NCBI GenBank assembly: GCA_947474365.1
Contig: CANJIU010000009.1
Location: 1-64,000, forward strand
Reading direction: 5' to 3'
Source of the DNA: Opitutia bacterium
GTDB lineage: Bacteria > Verrucomicrobiota > Verrucomicrobiia > Opitutales > Opitutaceae
Length of the DNA stretch: 64,000 nucleotides
Shown: positions 24,580 through 32,988 of the stretch, piece by piece
How the letters are laid out: every line of letters begins with the position of its first letter
Position numbering within the stretch: position 1 is the stretch's first letter
The notes under the pieces: generated by a model
Told to the model about the DNA's origin: nothing
The model's input: the letters and a program-made list of their open reading frames with translations, nothing else
Database searches by the model: none
Made by a program: the position numbers and the translations under genes

Positions 24580-25527
24580 ATGACCACCGCCGCCATCTTC
24601 GGAGCCGGCGGCAAGCTCGGCCGCCACGTCGTCGGCCGATTGCAGGCCAGGGGCATTTCGTGCCGCGTCCTTGTCCACCGGACGCCCGTCGCCGGAAATC
24701 AAGTCGTCTCCATCGCAGGCAGCATCGCTGACCCTCACGCCGTCGACGAGGTCGTCCGCGGAGCCGACCTCGTCGTCCAACTCGCCACCACGAAGGAGGA
24801 CGCCGCGACTTTTTTCGAGGTCAGCCTTCGCGGAACGTTCAACGTACTGGAGGCGTGCCGCCGGCAGCGGGTGCGGCAGTTCATCCTTTTCGGCGGCGAC
24901 GCCGCGCTGGGAATCTGGTTCTACCCGCAACCGCGCCCAATCGACGAAGATCACCCGCGGACCGCTTACCCGGGCTATTATGCGTTTTCCAAAGTGATGG
25001 AGGAAGCGATGGCGGAGCAGTACGCGATCCAGTATGGCGTACCAGTGACGGTACTACGGTCGTCGTGGGTCTTTGAGGGCGACGATCTGTTGCGCCATTT
25101 TTCCCTGCTGCAGAATGTCAATCCCGCGGAACCCGGACACGGCTTCGGCGAGCTGACACCGGAGATTCTCGACCTCGTCCGAACGCGACAGGAGCGTATT
25201 CCCATTCTCACCGATCGGGAGGGCACGCCGCTGCGCCGGCACATCGTCCACCTCGACGACGTTATGCAGGCTTTCGACCGCCTGGTCGATCAACCGGCCG
25301 CACGGGGAAAGACCTTCAACATCGCCGCTCCCGCGCCGTTCGACTACGCGGTGGCGGCGGATTATCTCTCCCGGCGGTTGGGGGTCCCCACAGTGCGGCT
25401 ACGTTGCCCGGATTATCATCCTTTTGAAATTAACATCACCCGCGCGCGCACGGTCCTCGGTTACGCGCCGGAAAACGACTTCGTCCGCATGGCTGACCGT
25501 GCCATCGCCGCCCGCACACTTCCATGA
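24580..25527 (+). CDS. NAD-dependent epimerase/dehydratase (extended SDR)
   Basis: A 315-residue extended short-chain dehydrogenase/reductase. The nucleotide-binding motif GAGGKLG lies at residues 8-14; LVVQLATT follows the fourth strand; the catalytic tyrosine and lysine are in YAFSK (about 131-135). Members interconvert or dehydrate nucleotide-sugars or free sugars using bound NAD. The C-terminal half (HIVHLDDVMQAFDRLV, then FNIAAPAPFDY) is typical. It overlaps the VOC gene by four bases, so the two are co-translated. Its start follows the nested inverted repeat directly. The actual sugar is not determinable here. Confidence 0.88.
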   Translation: MTTAAIFGAGGKLGRHVVGRLQARGISCRVLVHRTPVAGNQVVSIAGSIADPHAVDEVVRGADLVVQLATTKEDAATFFEVSLRGTFNVLEACRRQRVRQFILFGGDAALGIWFYPQPRPIDEDHPRTAYPGYYAFSKVMEEAMAEQYAIQYGVPVTVLRSSWVFEGDDLLRHFSLLQNVNPAEPGHGFGELTPEILDLVRTRQERIPILTDREGTPLRRHIVHLDDVMQAFDRLVDQPAARGKTFNIAAPAPFDYAVAADYLSRRLGVPTVRLRCPDYHPFEINITRARTVLGYAPENDFVRMADRAIAARTLP

Positions 25528-25877
25528 ACACCTCCATCCTGCGCGAATTTCACCACATCGGCCTGCCTACCGACGTCAGCCAACCGGGCGAGGTCTATGT
25601 CGCCGACACCAAGGTCTGGGTCACCGACCCGCGCCGCCATCCCTACAAGGTCGAATTCCTCCGCTTCGAAAAGGACAGCCCGGTCTCCGGTCCAGTGCGC
25701 GATCTTCCGCACATTGCGTTCCGCGTCGCCGACATGAACGAGGCATTGCGCGGGGAAAACGTCATCCTCGCGCCCTTTTGCCCATCCCCCGGGTTTACCG
25801 TCGCCTTCGTGTTGAAGGACGGCGCGGTATTCGAATTCATGACTTTTGAAAAGGAAGCTGACCTCCCCTGGAAGTAA
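25524..25877 (+). CDS. Small VOC/glyoxalase-fold protein
   Basis: A 117-residue single-module protein of the vicinal-oxygen-chelate (glyoxalase/bleomycin-resistance) superfamily. It shows the spaced metal-ligand pattern: a histidine early (FHHIGLP), a histidine at PHIAFRV and a glutamate near the end at VFEFMTF. Such proteins are isomerases, epimerases, lyases or dioxygenases that use a divalent metal. It starts inside the epimerase stop (four-base overlap), so it probably acts on the same substrate, perhaps as an epimerase or ring-opening isomerase (inference). A TonB receptor follows after 50 bases. Confidence 0.8.
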   Translation: MNTSILREFHHIGLPTDVSQPGEVYVADTKVWVTDPRRHPYKVEFLRFEKDSPVSGPVRDLPHIAFRVADMNEALRGENVILAPFCPSPGFTVAFVLKDGAVFEFMTFEKEADLPWK

Positions 25878-25927
25878 GGTGCCGCGCGCATCGCGTCCTT
25901 CGTTCCCCTCACCCCACCCATCACCTC

Positions 25928-28564
25928 ATGGCCGCCCACCACTCCGCGAGGCCTCGATTAATCGCAGCTCTCGCACTGACCGTCGTTCCGTCGCTCGCCG
26001 CTCAAAGCGTCCCGGAAACCACCAAGAAACCGGAACCCGTCGTCCTTTCCATTTTTCAGGTCTCCTCCGACAAGGATGAGGGTTATCGCTCAACGCAGAC
26101 AATTTCCGGTTCGCGCACGCTCGCGGATTTGCGCGACACACCGAATTCGATCTCCGTCCTGAACCGCGAGTTCCTCGACGATTTGGTCGCCACGAAGATC
26201 TCCGACGCGATGTTTTTCAGCGTCACCGGAGAGATCGACACGAATAAGGAAAACGCGAACGAGTCCTTCGTCTTCCGTGGCATCACCGCCAATCTGCGGC
26301 TCCGCAACGGGGTGACGTGGTATGGCGGCACGACCGACACCTACGCGATCGAGCGCGTCGAACTTTTACGCGGCCCGCAGGCGTTTCTCTACGGCGAGGG
26401 CACGGCGGGCGGATTGCTCAACCAGCTGACGAAGCAGGCGGGTTACCGGAATTTCGAACGCGCCAACCTGATCTTCGGTTCAAACAATCTCTACCGCGCC
26501 GAGTTCGACGTTAACCGGAGGGTTTCCCCGTCCTTCGCGGTACGGGCGGCCGTCGTCTACTCGCGCGAGGACAGCTTCCAGCATCACGCGGGACGGGAAT
26601 TTCAGGGAGCGTACGTGACGGCCAACTGGCGACCGTTTCGAAACACCAACATAAACGTCGATGCCGAGTACCGCGTGCAAGACGGCGTCATGGGCAGCAA
26701 CATGCTCGCTGATCAGTTCTCAACCACCGCGCGCACCGGGGCGACGACGGCGCTGGCAGCAACCACGGGTGGGCGGACGTTTATCCCCGCCCTCGGGCTC
26801 AGCTACGATACGGTGGCCGGAGTCGCCCGCCGCCGATCGACCGGCACGGGCATTGTTCTCAGCAACGAGTCCATCCTGTCGCGGAAACTCAATTTCCTCG
26901 GCCCCGACTCCGTACAGGACAGCAACGAGATCTCGTATGGCATCAACGTCGATCAAAAGGTGTCCGATGCGCTGAACCTCCAGGCGAGCTACACGTATTT
27001 CGACATCGAAAAATGGACGACTGAAAGGGTGGGCAGTTCGTCCACGGCAGTCTACCGCGACACCAACGCCACGCTGCCCAACGGCGCGCCGAACCCGTAT
27101 TTCAACGAACTCTACACCGAATATTACAATCGCCGGAACAACAGTCGCCAGCCGGTGCACAACGCCCGCGTCACCGGGGTCTACGAACTGAAGCTGCCGT
27201 TCAACATCCAGAAGATCGTGGCGAGCGCCGTGTATCACGATGCGATGCCGGGTGATTTCCGCTACAGCGAGTTCGTCGATCCCGCGAGCGGCAACTACAA
27301 GGGCACCCTGAATGCGGCCAACACGCTGGTGGCCTACACCGCCAACACCACCACGATCAGCCAGAACTTTTTCTATCGCCGCTTTTATCTCAAAGACGGC
27401 GACCGCGCGCAGTTGACCAAGGGCGGCGTGATTCCCGGCCAGTCGATCAACACGCGCGACTTGCAGGCCGACGGCGCCACCGGACGGCTTTCGAGCCGGC
27501 TGTACCGCACCCCCGCGTACGGGGTCGGATCCGATGGCTCCTATTTTGACGGCCGTATCCACACTCTGATCGGCTGGCGCCGCAGTTCGTTTGATCAGGA
27601 CCCGAGCCGTGATTTCTACAATCCCGTCACCCGGGAGACGTTCAAACTGGACACCCCACTCAGTGTCGTCCGCACCCGCATCACAGAAGATTCGTACAAC
27701 TATGGGGCGGTCGTTCATTTCGCGAAATTTGTCGGCGCCTACTACAACTACGCGGAAAGCGTCTCACTCTCGTCCGGGGTGGGCGCCGCGCAGTTGACCC
27801 CCGGCTTGCTTCGTGGACCGCTGATGGGAGACGGCCAGGAGTTCGGGCTGCGCTGGGTCTTCCTCGGCGGCAAACTTGAGTCCAATTGGACTTATTTCAT
27901 CACCAACGCGACCAAGAACGCCGCGAATCCATTGGTACCGGCCAACGTCCGCCAGACCGAGCTGGGTGCGATTTTCGGCGCCGAAATCGACACGACGGGC
28001 GGTGATCTGCAGACGACGCGCTCCACGGGGCTTGAGTTCGAAACCGTCGCCAACCTCACCAAGAACTGGCGGCTGACGTGGAATTTCTCCAAGAACGATC
28101 TCGTCACATCCGATCGCTATCCGCAACTGCGCGGCTATCAGGCGCGCGCCAAGGAGAAAAATGTGCGTACACCGGAGACGGATGCCTTTCTCTCCACGGT
28201 GCCTGACGGCACTCCCCTGCCAGGCTTCACCAAACTGCGCTCGAATCTGGTGACGATGTACCGTCTCGATCGCGGCCCGTTGAAGGATCTCTCCATCGGC
28301 GGCGGCGCGCAGTTCCGCGCCAAGTCCTACCAAGGGAATTTCGATCTCAATCTCGATGGGGTGGCCGAAGAGCTGTGGACGTCCGGCTACACTCTGTGGA
28401 GCGTGATGTTTGGCTACCGCGTGAAGGTCCGGGAACGCGCCGTCGATCTCAGTCTGAATATCAACAACGTCTTCGATAAGGCTTATTTCCGCTCCTACGC
28501 GCTCGCCACTGGCGCATGGGGCGAAGGACGCAACTGGCGTTTCGCCGCCCGGGTCCAATTCTAA
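25928..28564 (+). CDS. TonB-dependent receptor, no carboxypeptidase-like domain (2)
   Basis: An 878-residue outer-membrane receptor. Signal peptide (about 1-25, ending SLAAQ), then FQVSSDKDEGYRSTQT, a TonB-box-like entry to the plug, which includes SGSRTLADLRDTPNSISVL, ERVELLRGPQAFLYGEG and GGLLNQLTK (about 50-190). A 22-stranded-type barrel follows, ending WRFAARVQF with the terminal aromatic. It lacks the extra N-terminal beta-sandwich found in the other three receptors and resembles siderophore-type (FhuA/FecA-like) plugs. Its position among sugar-metabolism genes, without siderophore genes, argues for a small carbohydrate or glycoside cargo (inference). No SusD partner is encoded. Confidence 0.92.
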   Translation: MAAHHSARPRLIAALALTVVPSLAAQSVPETTKKPEPVVLSIFQVSSDKDEGYRSTQTISGSRTLADLRDTPNSISVLNREFLDDLVATKISDAMFFSVTGEIDTNKENANESFVFRGITANLRLRNGVTWYGGTTDTYAIERVELLRGPQAFLYGEGTAGGLLNQLTKQAGYRNFERANLIFGSNNLYRAEFDVNRRVSPSFAVRAAVVYSREDSFQHHAGREFQGAYVTANWRPFRNTNINVDAEYRVQDGVMGSNMLADQFSTTARTGATTALAATTGGRTFIPALGLSYDTVAGVARRRSTGTGIVLSNESILSRKLNFLGPDSVQDSNEISYGINVDQKVSDALNLQASYTYFDIEKWTTERVGSSSTAVYRDTNATLPNGAPNPYFNELYTEYYNRRNNSRQPVHNARVTGVYELKLPFNIQKIVASAVYHDAMPGDFRYSEFVDPASGNYKGTLNAANTLVAYTANTTTISQNFFYRRFYLKDGDRAQLTKGGVIPGQSINTRDLQADGATGRLSSRLYRTPAYGVGSDGSYFDGRIHTLIGWRRSSFDQDPSRDFYNPVTRETFKLDTPLSVVRTRITEDSYNYGAVVHFAKFVGAYYNYAESVSLSSGVGAAQLTPGLLRGPLMGDGQEFGLRWVFLGGKLESNWTYFITNATKNAANPLVPANVRQTELGAIFGAEIDTTGGDLQTTRSTGLEFETVANLTKNWRLTWNFSKNDLVTSDRYPQLRGYQARAKEKNVRTPETDAFLSTVPDGTPLPGFTKLRSNLVTMYRLDRGPLKDLSIGGGAQFRAKSYQGNFDLNLDGVAEELWTSGYTLWSVMFGYRVKVRERAVDLSLNINNVFDKAYFRSYALATGAWGEGRNWRFAARVQF

Positions 28565-28567
28565 ACC

Positions 28568-29584
28568 ATGATGCCTGCCCTACCCTTCCTACGTCTTTGC
28601 ACGGTCTTTTCCAGCACGTGCCTCGTCGCGTTCGCCGCGGATCTCCGCCTCGGCATGATCGGTCTCGATACGGGACACGTAATCGAGTTCACCAAGATCC
28701 TCCACGACCCCACGGCAAAAGGCCACGTCCCCGGAGCGCGGGTCGTCGCCGCGTTTCGAGCGGCGAGTCCGGACATTGAAAGCTCGTGGACAAAGGCTGG
28801 CGGCTACACTGACAAGCTGAAGAGTGAATTCGGCGTGAAGCTCTGCGATTCGATCGACGAACTCATCAAGAACGTCGACGGGGTCCTGATCGAGAGCGTC
28901 GACGCGCGCCCGCACCTTGCCCAGGCGACCGCGGTCATCCGCGCCGGCAAACCCGTCTACATCGAGAAGCCAATTGGCGCCTCGCTGAAAGACGGCCTGG
29001 AAATCTTTGCGCTCGCGAAGCGCCATCGTGTCCCGGTGTTCAGCTCGTCGGCACTGCGTTTCGGAGCGGACACGCTCGCCGTTCGGGAAGGCAGGGTGGG
29101 CCGGGTTCTGCGGGCTGAAACCAACAGTCCGGCGCCGGTTGAGCCCCACCATATCGATTTGTTCTGGTATGGCATCCACGGAGTGGAGTCGCTGTTCACC
29201 GTGATGGGATCCGGCGTTGAGTCGGTCTCGCGGCTCCCCGACGCGTCCGGCCTGATCGTTTCGGTCGGCCGCTGGCCGGACGGCCGCACTGGCACTTTCC
29301 GCGAGGTTCCGCGGGGAACACTGGCGAAGACCTACGGCGGCCGCGCCATTGGCGAAAAAGGCGAATCCGAGGTCGGCAAGTTCGACGGCTATGCACCGCT
29401 TGTTGCCGCCATCGTGACGTTTTTCCAAACCCGAACCTCGCCGGTTCCGGCCCGGGAAACACTGGAAATCCTCGCCTTCATGGAGGCAGACGCCCTGAGC
29501 AAGGAGCGCGGCGGACAGCCGGTGCCAATCGCGGAGATCCTGAAACGCGCGGGCTGGACGGGCTCGTGGCCCGGAGATTTTTGA
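28568..29584 (+). CDS. Exported Gfo/Idh/MocA-like oxidoreductase
   Basis: A 338-residue Gfo/Idh/MocA-family protein that carries an apparent Sec signal peptide (residues 1-23, ending VAFAAD), in contrast to the cytoplasmic 23370 product. The dinucleotide loop reads GMIGLDTGH, with Asp-Thr where the family normally has a tight glycine-rich loop, while the catalytic EKP (VYIEKPIGA) is kept. An exported enzyme would need a tightly bound cofactor or a redox partner. The four bases after the TonB receptor stop and the downstream SDR imply one operon. It may instead be a non-catalytic family member; oxidation of glycosides outside the cytoplasm is an attractive but unproven role. Confidence 0.78.
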   Translation: MMPALPFLRLCTVFSSTCLVAFAADLRLGMIGLDTGHVIEFTKILHDPTAKGHVPGARVVAAFRAASPDIESSWTKAGGYTDKLKSEFGVKLCDSIDELIKNVDGVLIESVDARPHLAQATAVIRAGKPVYIEKPIGASLKDGLEIFALAKRHRVPVFSSSALRFGADTLAVREGRVGRVLRAETNSPAPVEPHHIDLFWYGIHGVESLFTVMGSGVESVSRLPDASGLIVSVGRWPDGRTGTFREVPRGTLAKTYGGRAIGEKGESEVGKFDGYAPLVAAIVTFFQTRTSPVPARETLEILAFMEADALSKERGGQPVPIAEILKRAGWTGSWPGDF

Positions 29585-29619
29585 CGAGTACACTTCCGAA
29601 TCACCAAACTCATCTCATC

Positions 29620-30390
29620 ATGTCACTGCGCGAAAAGGTCATCATTGTCACAGGCGGCACCTCCGGCATCGGCGAAGGCTGTACCCGCCATTTTGCCGGG
29701 CAGGGCGCCCGCGTTGTCGTTGCCTCCAATCAGGCGGAAGCCGGAGCAAAACTGGAGACGGAGTTGCGCGCCGCGGGGCACGAGGTGCGGTTCGTCTTCA
29801 CCGACGTTGCGGACGAATCGAGCGTGGCCGCCCTCATGCGCCGCACGCAGGAACTCCACGGACGAATTGACGGTATCCACTGCAACGCTGGCGTGTGGGC
29901 GGCGGGCAAGGTGACTGAGTTCGACGAAGCGGTCTGGACCAAGGTGATGAACGTGAACGTCAAGAGCGTCTTCTGGACGGCAAAACACGCCGTGCCGGTG
30001 ATGGAAAAACAGGGCGGAGGCGTGATCGTGATCACGACGTCAGTTGCCGCGTTCGTCGGCTTCCCCTCTCACGCACTTTACTGTGCATCGAAAGCGGCGC
30101 TGGAGGCACTGATCCGCTGTCTCGCGGTTGACCACGCTGGCAAGGTGCGCGTGGTTGGCGTCTGTCCCGGAACGATTGATACGCCGATGCTGGCCGCCAC
30201 CTGCGCCGGCTGGAACAAGCCGGTGAACGAGCTGTACGCGGACGTGGCGCGCCGCATCCCGGTCCGCCGGCTCGGCCAGCCGCTCGACGTGGCCCATGCA
30301 GCCGCGTTTCTGCTCAGCGACGAAGCAGGTTACATCAACGGCACGTCGCTCGTTCTCGACGGCGGCACGATGGCGCTGCCGCCCTGGTGA
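29620..30390 (+). CDS. Short-chain dehydrogenase/reductase
   Basis: A 256-residue classical SDR. TGGTSGIG (about 9-16) binds NAD(P), CNAGVW supplies the NAG motif, Ser in ITTSVAA and YCASK (Tyr/Lys) complete the catalytic set, and PGTIDTPM plus the C-terminal GYINGTSLVLDGG are typical of sugar-alcohol or 3-oxo-acyl-type members. The ATG at 29620 begins the fold exactly; an in-frame upstream extension has no homology. It ends in a GTGA overlap with the next gene, so the two are coupled. Substrate is unknown; neighbours suggest a sugar or sugar acid. Confidence 0.9.
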   Translation: MSLREKVIIVTGGTSGIGEGCTRHFAGQGARVVVASNQAEAGAKLETELRAAGHEVRFVFTDVADESSVAALMRRTQELHGRIDGIHCNAGVWAAGKVTEFDEAVWTKVMNVNVKSVFWTAKHAVPVMEKQGGGVIVITTSVAAFVGFPSHALYCASKAALEALIRCLAVDHAGKVRVVGVCPGTIDTPMLAATCAGWNKPVNELYADVARRIPVRRLGQPLDVAHAAAFLLSDEAGYINGTSLVLDGGTMALPPW

Positions 30391-31571
30391 ACGATTTTTT
30401 CTCCGTGCACGACGCCCAGCCCGCCTCCACCCCGGAACGAAAATTCGATCCGGCGAAACTCGAGAACATCCACCAACTCGGCGGAATTCGCACAGGGACG
30501 CTGGACGCGCCTGGTGCCGGCGGATCGGCCGGGGTGCGTGTGGCGCTATTCGACACCGGCGCCGGCTTCCGATTCACCGTCGCACTTGACCGCGGCGGCG
30601 ACATCGTTGACGCCCATTACAACGAACACGGGCTCGCGTATCTTTCGCCCAACGGACTCCGCCCGCCGAACGCCGCCTATCATCAGGACAACGAGTGGCT
30701 GCGCAATTGGGCCGGCGGGCTTGTGACGACTTGCGGTCCGGAGTACGTCGGAGGCTCGCGTGTGGAAGCGGGCGCGAAGACCAATCTACACGGTCGCTAT
30801 TCCAATCTAGCCGCGACACTGGATCGCGTGCAGAATCCCGATTTGCGCCGCGGCCAACTCGGCATGGAGTTGAATCTGACGGTGCGCGACACGAGGATGT
30901 TCGGACCGAACTACGAGATCCGCCGCTCAATCCGTTGTACACTTGGACAACCAGAGGTGACAATCACCGACGAGGTCACCAACTGCGGTGATACGCTGGC
31001 GGCGCACCATTGGCTCTATCATTGCAATCTCGGCTATCCCCTCTTGGACGAAGGCGCACGTTTCATCTATCGCGGGCCGGCTGAGTACTGGGTGGTCCCG
31101 CCTCCGGCCGGCCAGGACATTGTGCAACCACTCGCCGCGGCACTCATGAATCAAATCAAGCGTGTACCGGCCTCCCTCGCGGAACACGCGGGCGGCGGCG
31201 AGCGTGGGCTCATTGTCACCACGTCTCCCGATGCGCAGGGTAATTGCCGGGTCGGCATCGCGAATGACCAACTCGGCCTCGGCCTTGAGATCCGCTATCC
31301 GGCGGACGCACTTCCCCGTCTGGCCCATTGGCAGCACTATGGGCCGCGCGGCAGCTATGCGAGTGCACTCGAGCCATTCTATGGATCGCTGCTCGGGAGC
31401 GCCCGCGATCAAAACCCATTGATCAACGCCCGACTGAATCCCGGTGAATCGCGCCGCTATCAACTCACCCTGCGTGTGCTGCGAAACCCGGCAGAATTGC
31501 AAGACCTCGCGATTGCGGACGGAGCAGTCTCGCCGTTCTCCGCCGCTGCCATCGATTCAATCGGAAGCTGA
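30387..31571 (+). CDS. DUF4432 aldose-1-epimerase-like protein
   Basis: A 394-residue cytoplasmic protein of the galactose-mutarotase-like superfamily, DUF4432 type. It shows VALDRGGDIVDAHYNEHGLAYLS-type early strands, a histidine in NLHGRYSN and another at AAHHWLYHCNLGYPLLDEG, where mutarotases hold their catalytic His, followed by a beta-sandwich. Related proteins are mutarotases or isomerases of unusual sugars, including sulfo-sugar pathways. Translation begins at a GTG (30387) that overlaps the SDR stop. Its 3' end overlaps by 15 bases the 3' end of the minus-strand gene at 31557. Confidence 0.85.
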   Translation: MNDFFSVHDAQPASTPERKFDPAKLENIHQLGGIRTGTLDAPGAGGSAGVRVALFDTGAGFRFTVALDRGGDIVDAHYNEHGLAYLSPNGLRPPNAAYHQDNEWLRNWAGGLVTTCGPEYVGGSRVEAGAKTNLHGRYSNLAATLDRVQNPDLRRGQLGMELNLTVRDTRMFGPNYEIRRSIRCTLGQPEVTITDEVTNCGDTLAAHHWLYHCNLGYPLLDEGARFIYRGPAEYWVVPPPAGQDIVQPLAAALMNQIKRVPASLAEHAGGGERGLIVTTSPDAQGNCRVGIANDQLGLGLEIRYPADALPRLAHWQHYGPRGSYASALEPFYGSLLGSARDQNPLINARLNPGESRRYQLTLRVLRNPAELQDLAIADGAVSPFSAAAIDSIGS

Positions 31572-32942
31572 ATCGACGACAAAGACCTGGGTGAAGAATT
31601 TCTTGTCGCCCGCAATCCGGCGGGTGAACGCAATCCGCTTTCCATCTGGAGCGAACACGCAGGCGAAGGCCTCGGGAGCATCCGCGCCCATACGACGCTC
31701 GGTCAGGCGACGCGTTTTTCCCGACTCGTACTCCGTCACACAAACACTTCCATCCATCGTGTGCGCGATGGAGTGCCCATCGGGATTCCAGGTGAACGCG
31801 GAGGTGACGCCGACGGGATTATGCGTGACCTGACGTAGCGCACCTCCTTCAGGTCGGACCGTCCAGAGTTGGACGATTCCGGCATCATCCTTCATCAAAA
31901 ACGCGACCGCGTTGCCATCCGGCGACGCACGCACCCAATGGCGCGGCGCCAACACGGCCCCGGGAAAATTCCGCTGTTCGGTGAACGTGAGCCGGCGCTG
32001 CTCAACCCCTTGCGGTGGGGAGGGCCGCCTTGTGGCCGTCCCTTCCAATGGCGTCGCACCGGCACGCGTCAGATCGTCGGGCAGATCGACGATAAACACC
32101 TCGGGATGCTCGCGACCGTCCGAAGCTGTGACATTCCCCAAAAACGCCAGCGACCGCCGGCCGTCACTTCGCACGAGCCAGCCTTCCTCATACGCGCGGC
32201 TGATCTCGTCGGAGCCAGGCCGAGGCCGGTTGACGGTATGCGTCACGAGCACGGAAAAATAATCACCGTCGTGATTACGCGGATGCGTCCGCGCGACCGA
32301 CACCCCACGCCCCGTCATGACTGACACCCCGATGTTGCGCTGGTTAAGTTCATGTTCCCCCGCCAGCCCGAGTCGTGACAGCACGTCATCCTCGTAGGTG
32401 AAACTCACCGCGCCGCCATCCGGGCTGAAAACGTGCACATGCGATCCGCCGCGCAGTGCCCCGGCTGTGAACGGCGGCGCGTAATTCATCGCATCGAGTG
32501 GGCGGATCTCGCCGGGACGGTGTGCATCCACAATCACCCCGCTTCTGCGGCTGGACGAGTAACTCCACTCCGCGGTCGGATTCTCCGGGCCGTGGATGAA
32601 GACCATCTTCTGCTCGCGCGGATGATGGGTCACCACTCCGCAGGCGGCGCCATTCTTCGACTGGTAGAGGACTTCAACCTTTCCCGAGTCGACCTCCACC
32701 CGCTCAATCCGCGTGCCGTCGAACACGCTGTCGACTCCGCGAACGTCGTAGACGATCCAGCGACCGTCGGGTGACCACACATTGCTATTGGTCAGCATGT
32801 GCCCGTGCGGATTGGAGGTGAGCTGGCGCTCGGTGGCAAACATAGTGGAGACAAGGGTGAGCCCAAAAGACACGAGCCATCCGCTGCGCACTCGAGGACT
32901 GGCAGAGCAGCGGCGACGGATTGGGGCGGTCAAGGTCAGCAT
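31557..32942 (-). CDS. Exported DUF3748/TolB-like beta-propeller protein
   Basis: A 461-residue protein with an N-terminal export segment (about 20-37, WLVSFGLTLVSTMFA) and a beta-propeller rich in WD40-like PD40 motifs (WSPDGRWIVYD, FSPDGGAVSFTYED, ASPDGNAVAFLMKD, WNPDGHSIAHT, FAPDGKRIAFTRR). It matches DUF3748 in style, and the fold is shared with TolB and oligogalacturonate lyases. The RQLTSNPHGHMLTNSNVWSP opening is typical for this group. It follows the TonB receptor by 46 bases on the same strand, and a role in binding or processing the imported ligand is plausible but unproven. Confidence 0.75.
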   Translation of the reverse strand: MLTLTAPIRRRCSASPRVRSGWLVSFGLTLVSTMFATERQLTSNPHGHMLTNSNVWSPDGRWIVYDVRGVDSVFDGTRIERVEVDSGKVEVLYQSKNGAACGVVTHHPREQKMVFIHGPENPTAEWSYSSSRRSGVIVDAHRPGEIRPLDAMNYAPPFTAGALRGGSHVHVFSPDGGAVSFTYEDDVLSRLGLAGEHELNQRNIGVSVMTGRGVSVARTHPRNHDGDYFSVLVTHTVNRPRPGSDEISRAYEEGWLVRSDGRRSLAFLGNVTASDGREHPEVFIVDLPDDLTRAGATPLEGTATRRPSPPQGVEQRRLTFTEQRNFPGAVLAPRHWVRASPDGNAVAFLMKDDAGIVQLWTVRPEGGALRQVTHNPVGVTSAFTWNPDGHSIAHTMDGSVCVTEYESGKTRRLTERRMGADAPEAFACVFAPDGKRIAFTRRIAGDKKFFTQVFVVDSASD

Positions 32943-32988
32943 CCGGTCGGAATGACCCTAGCGTTGCGATTCGTCCCTTTGCCGATGC

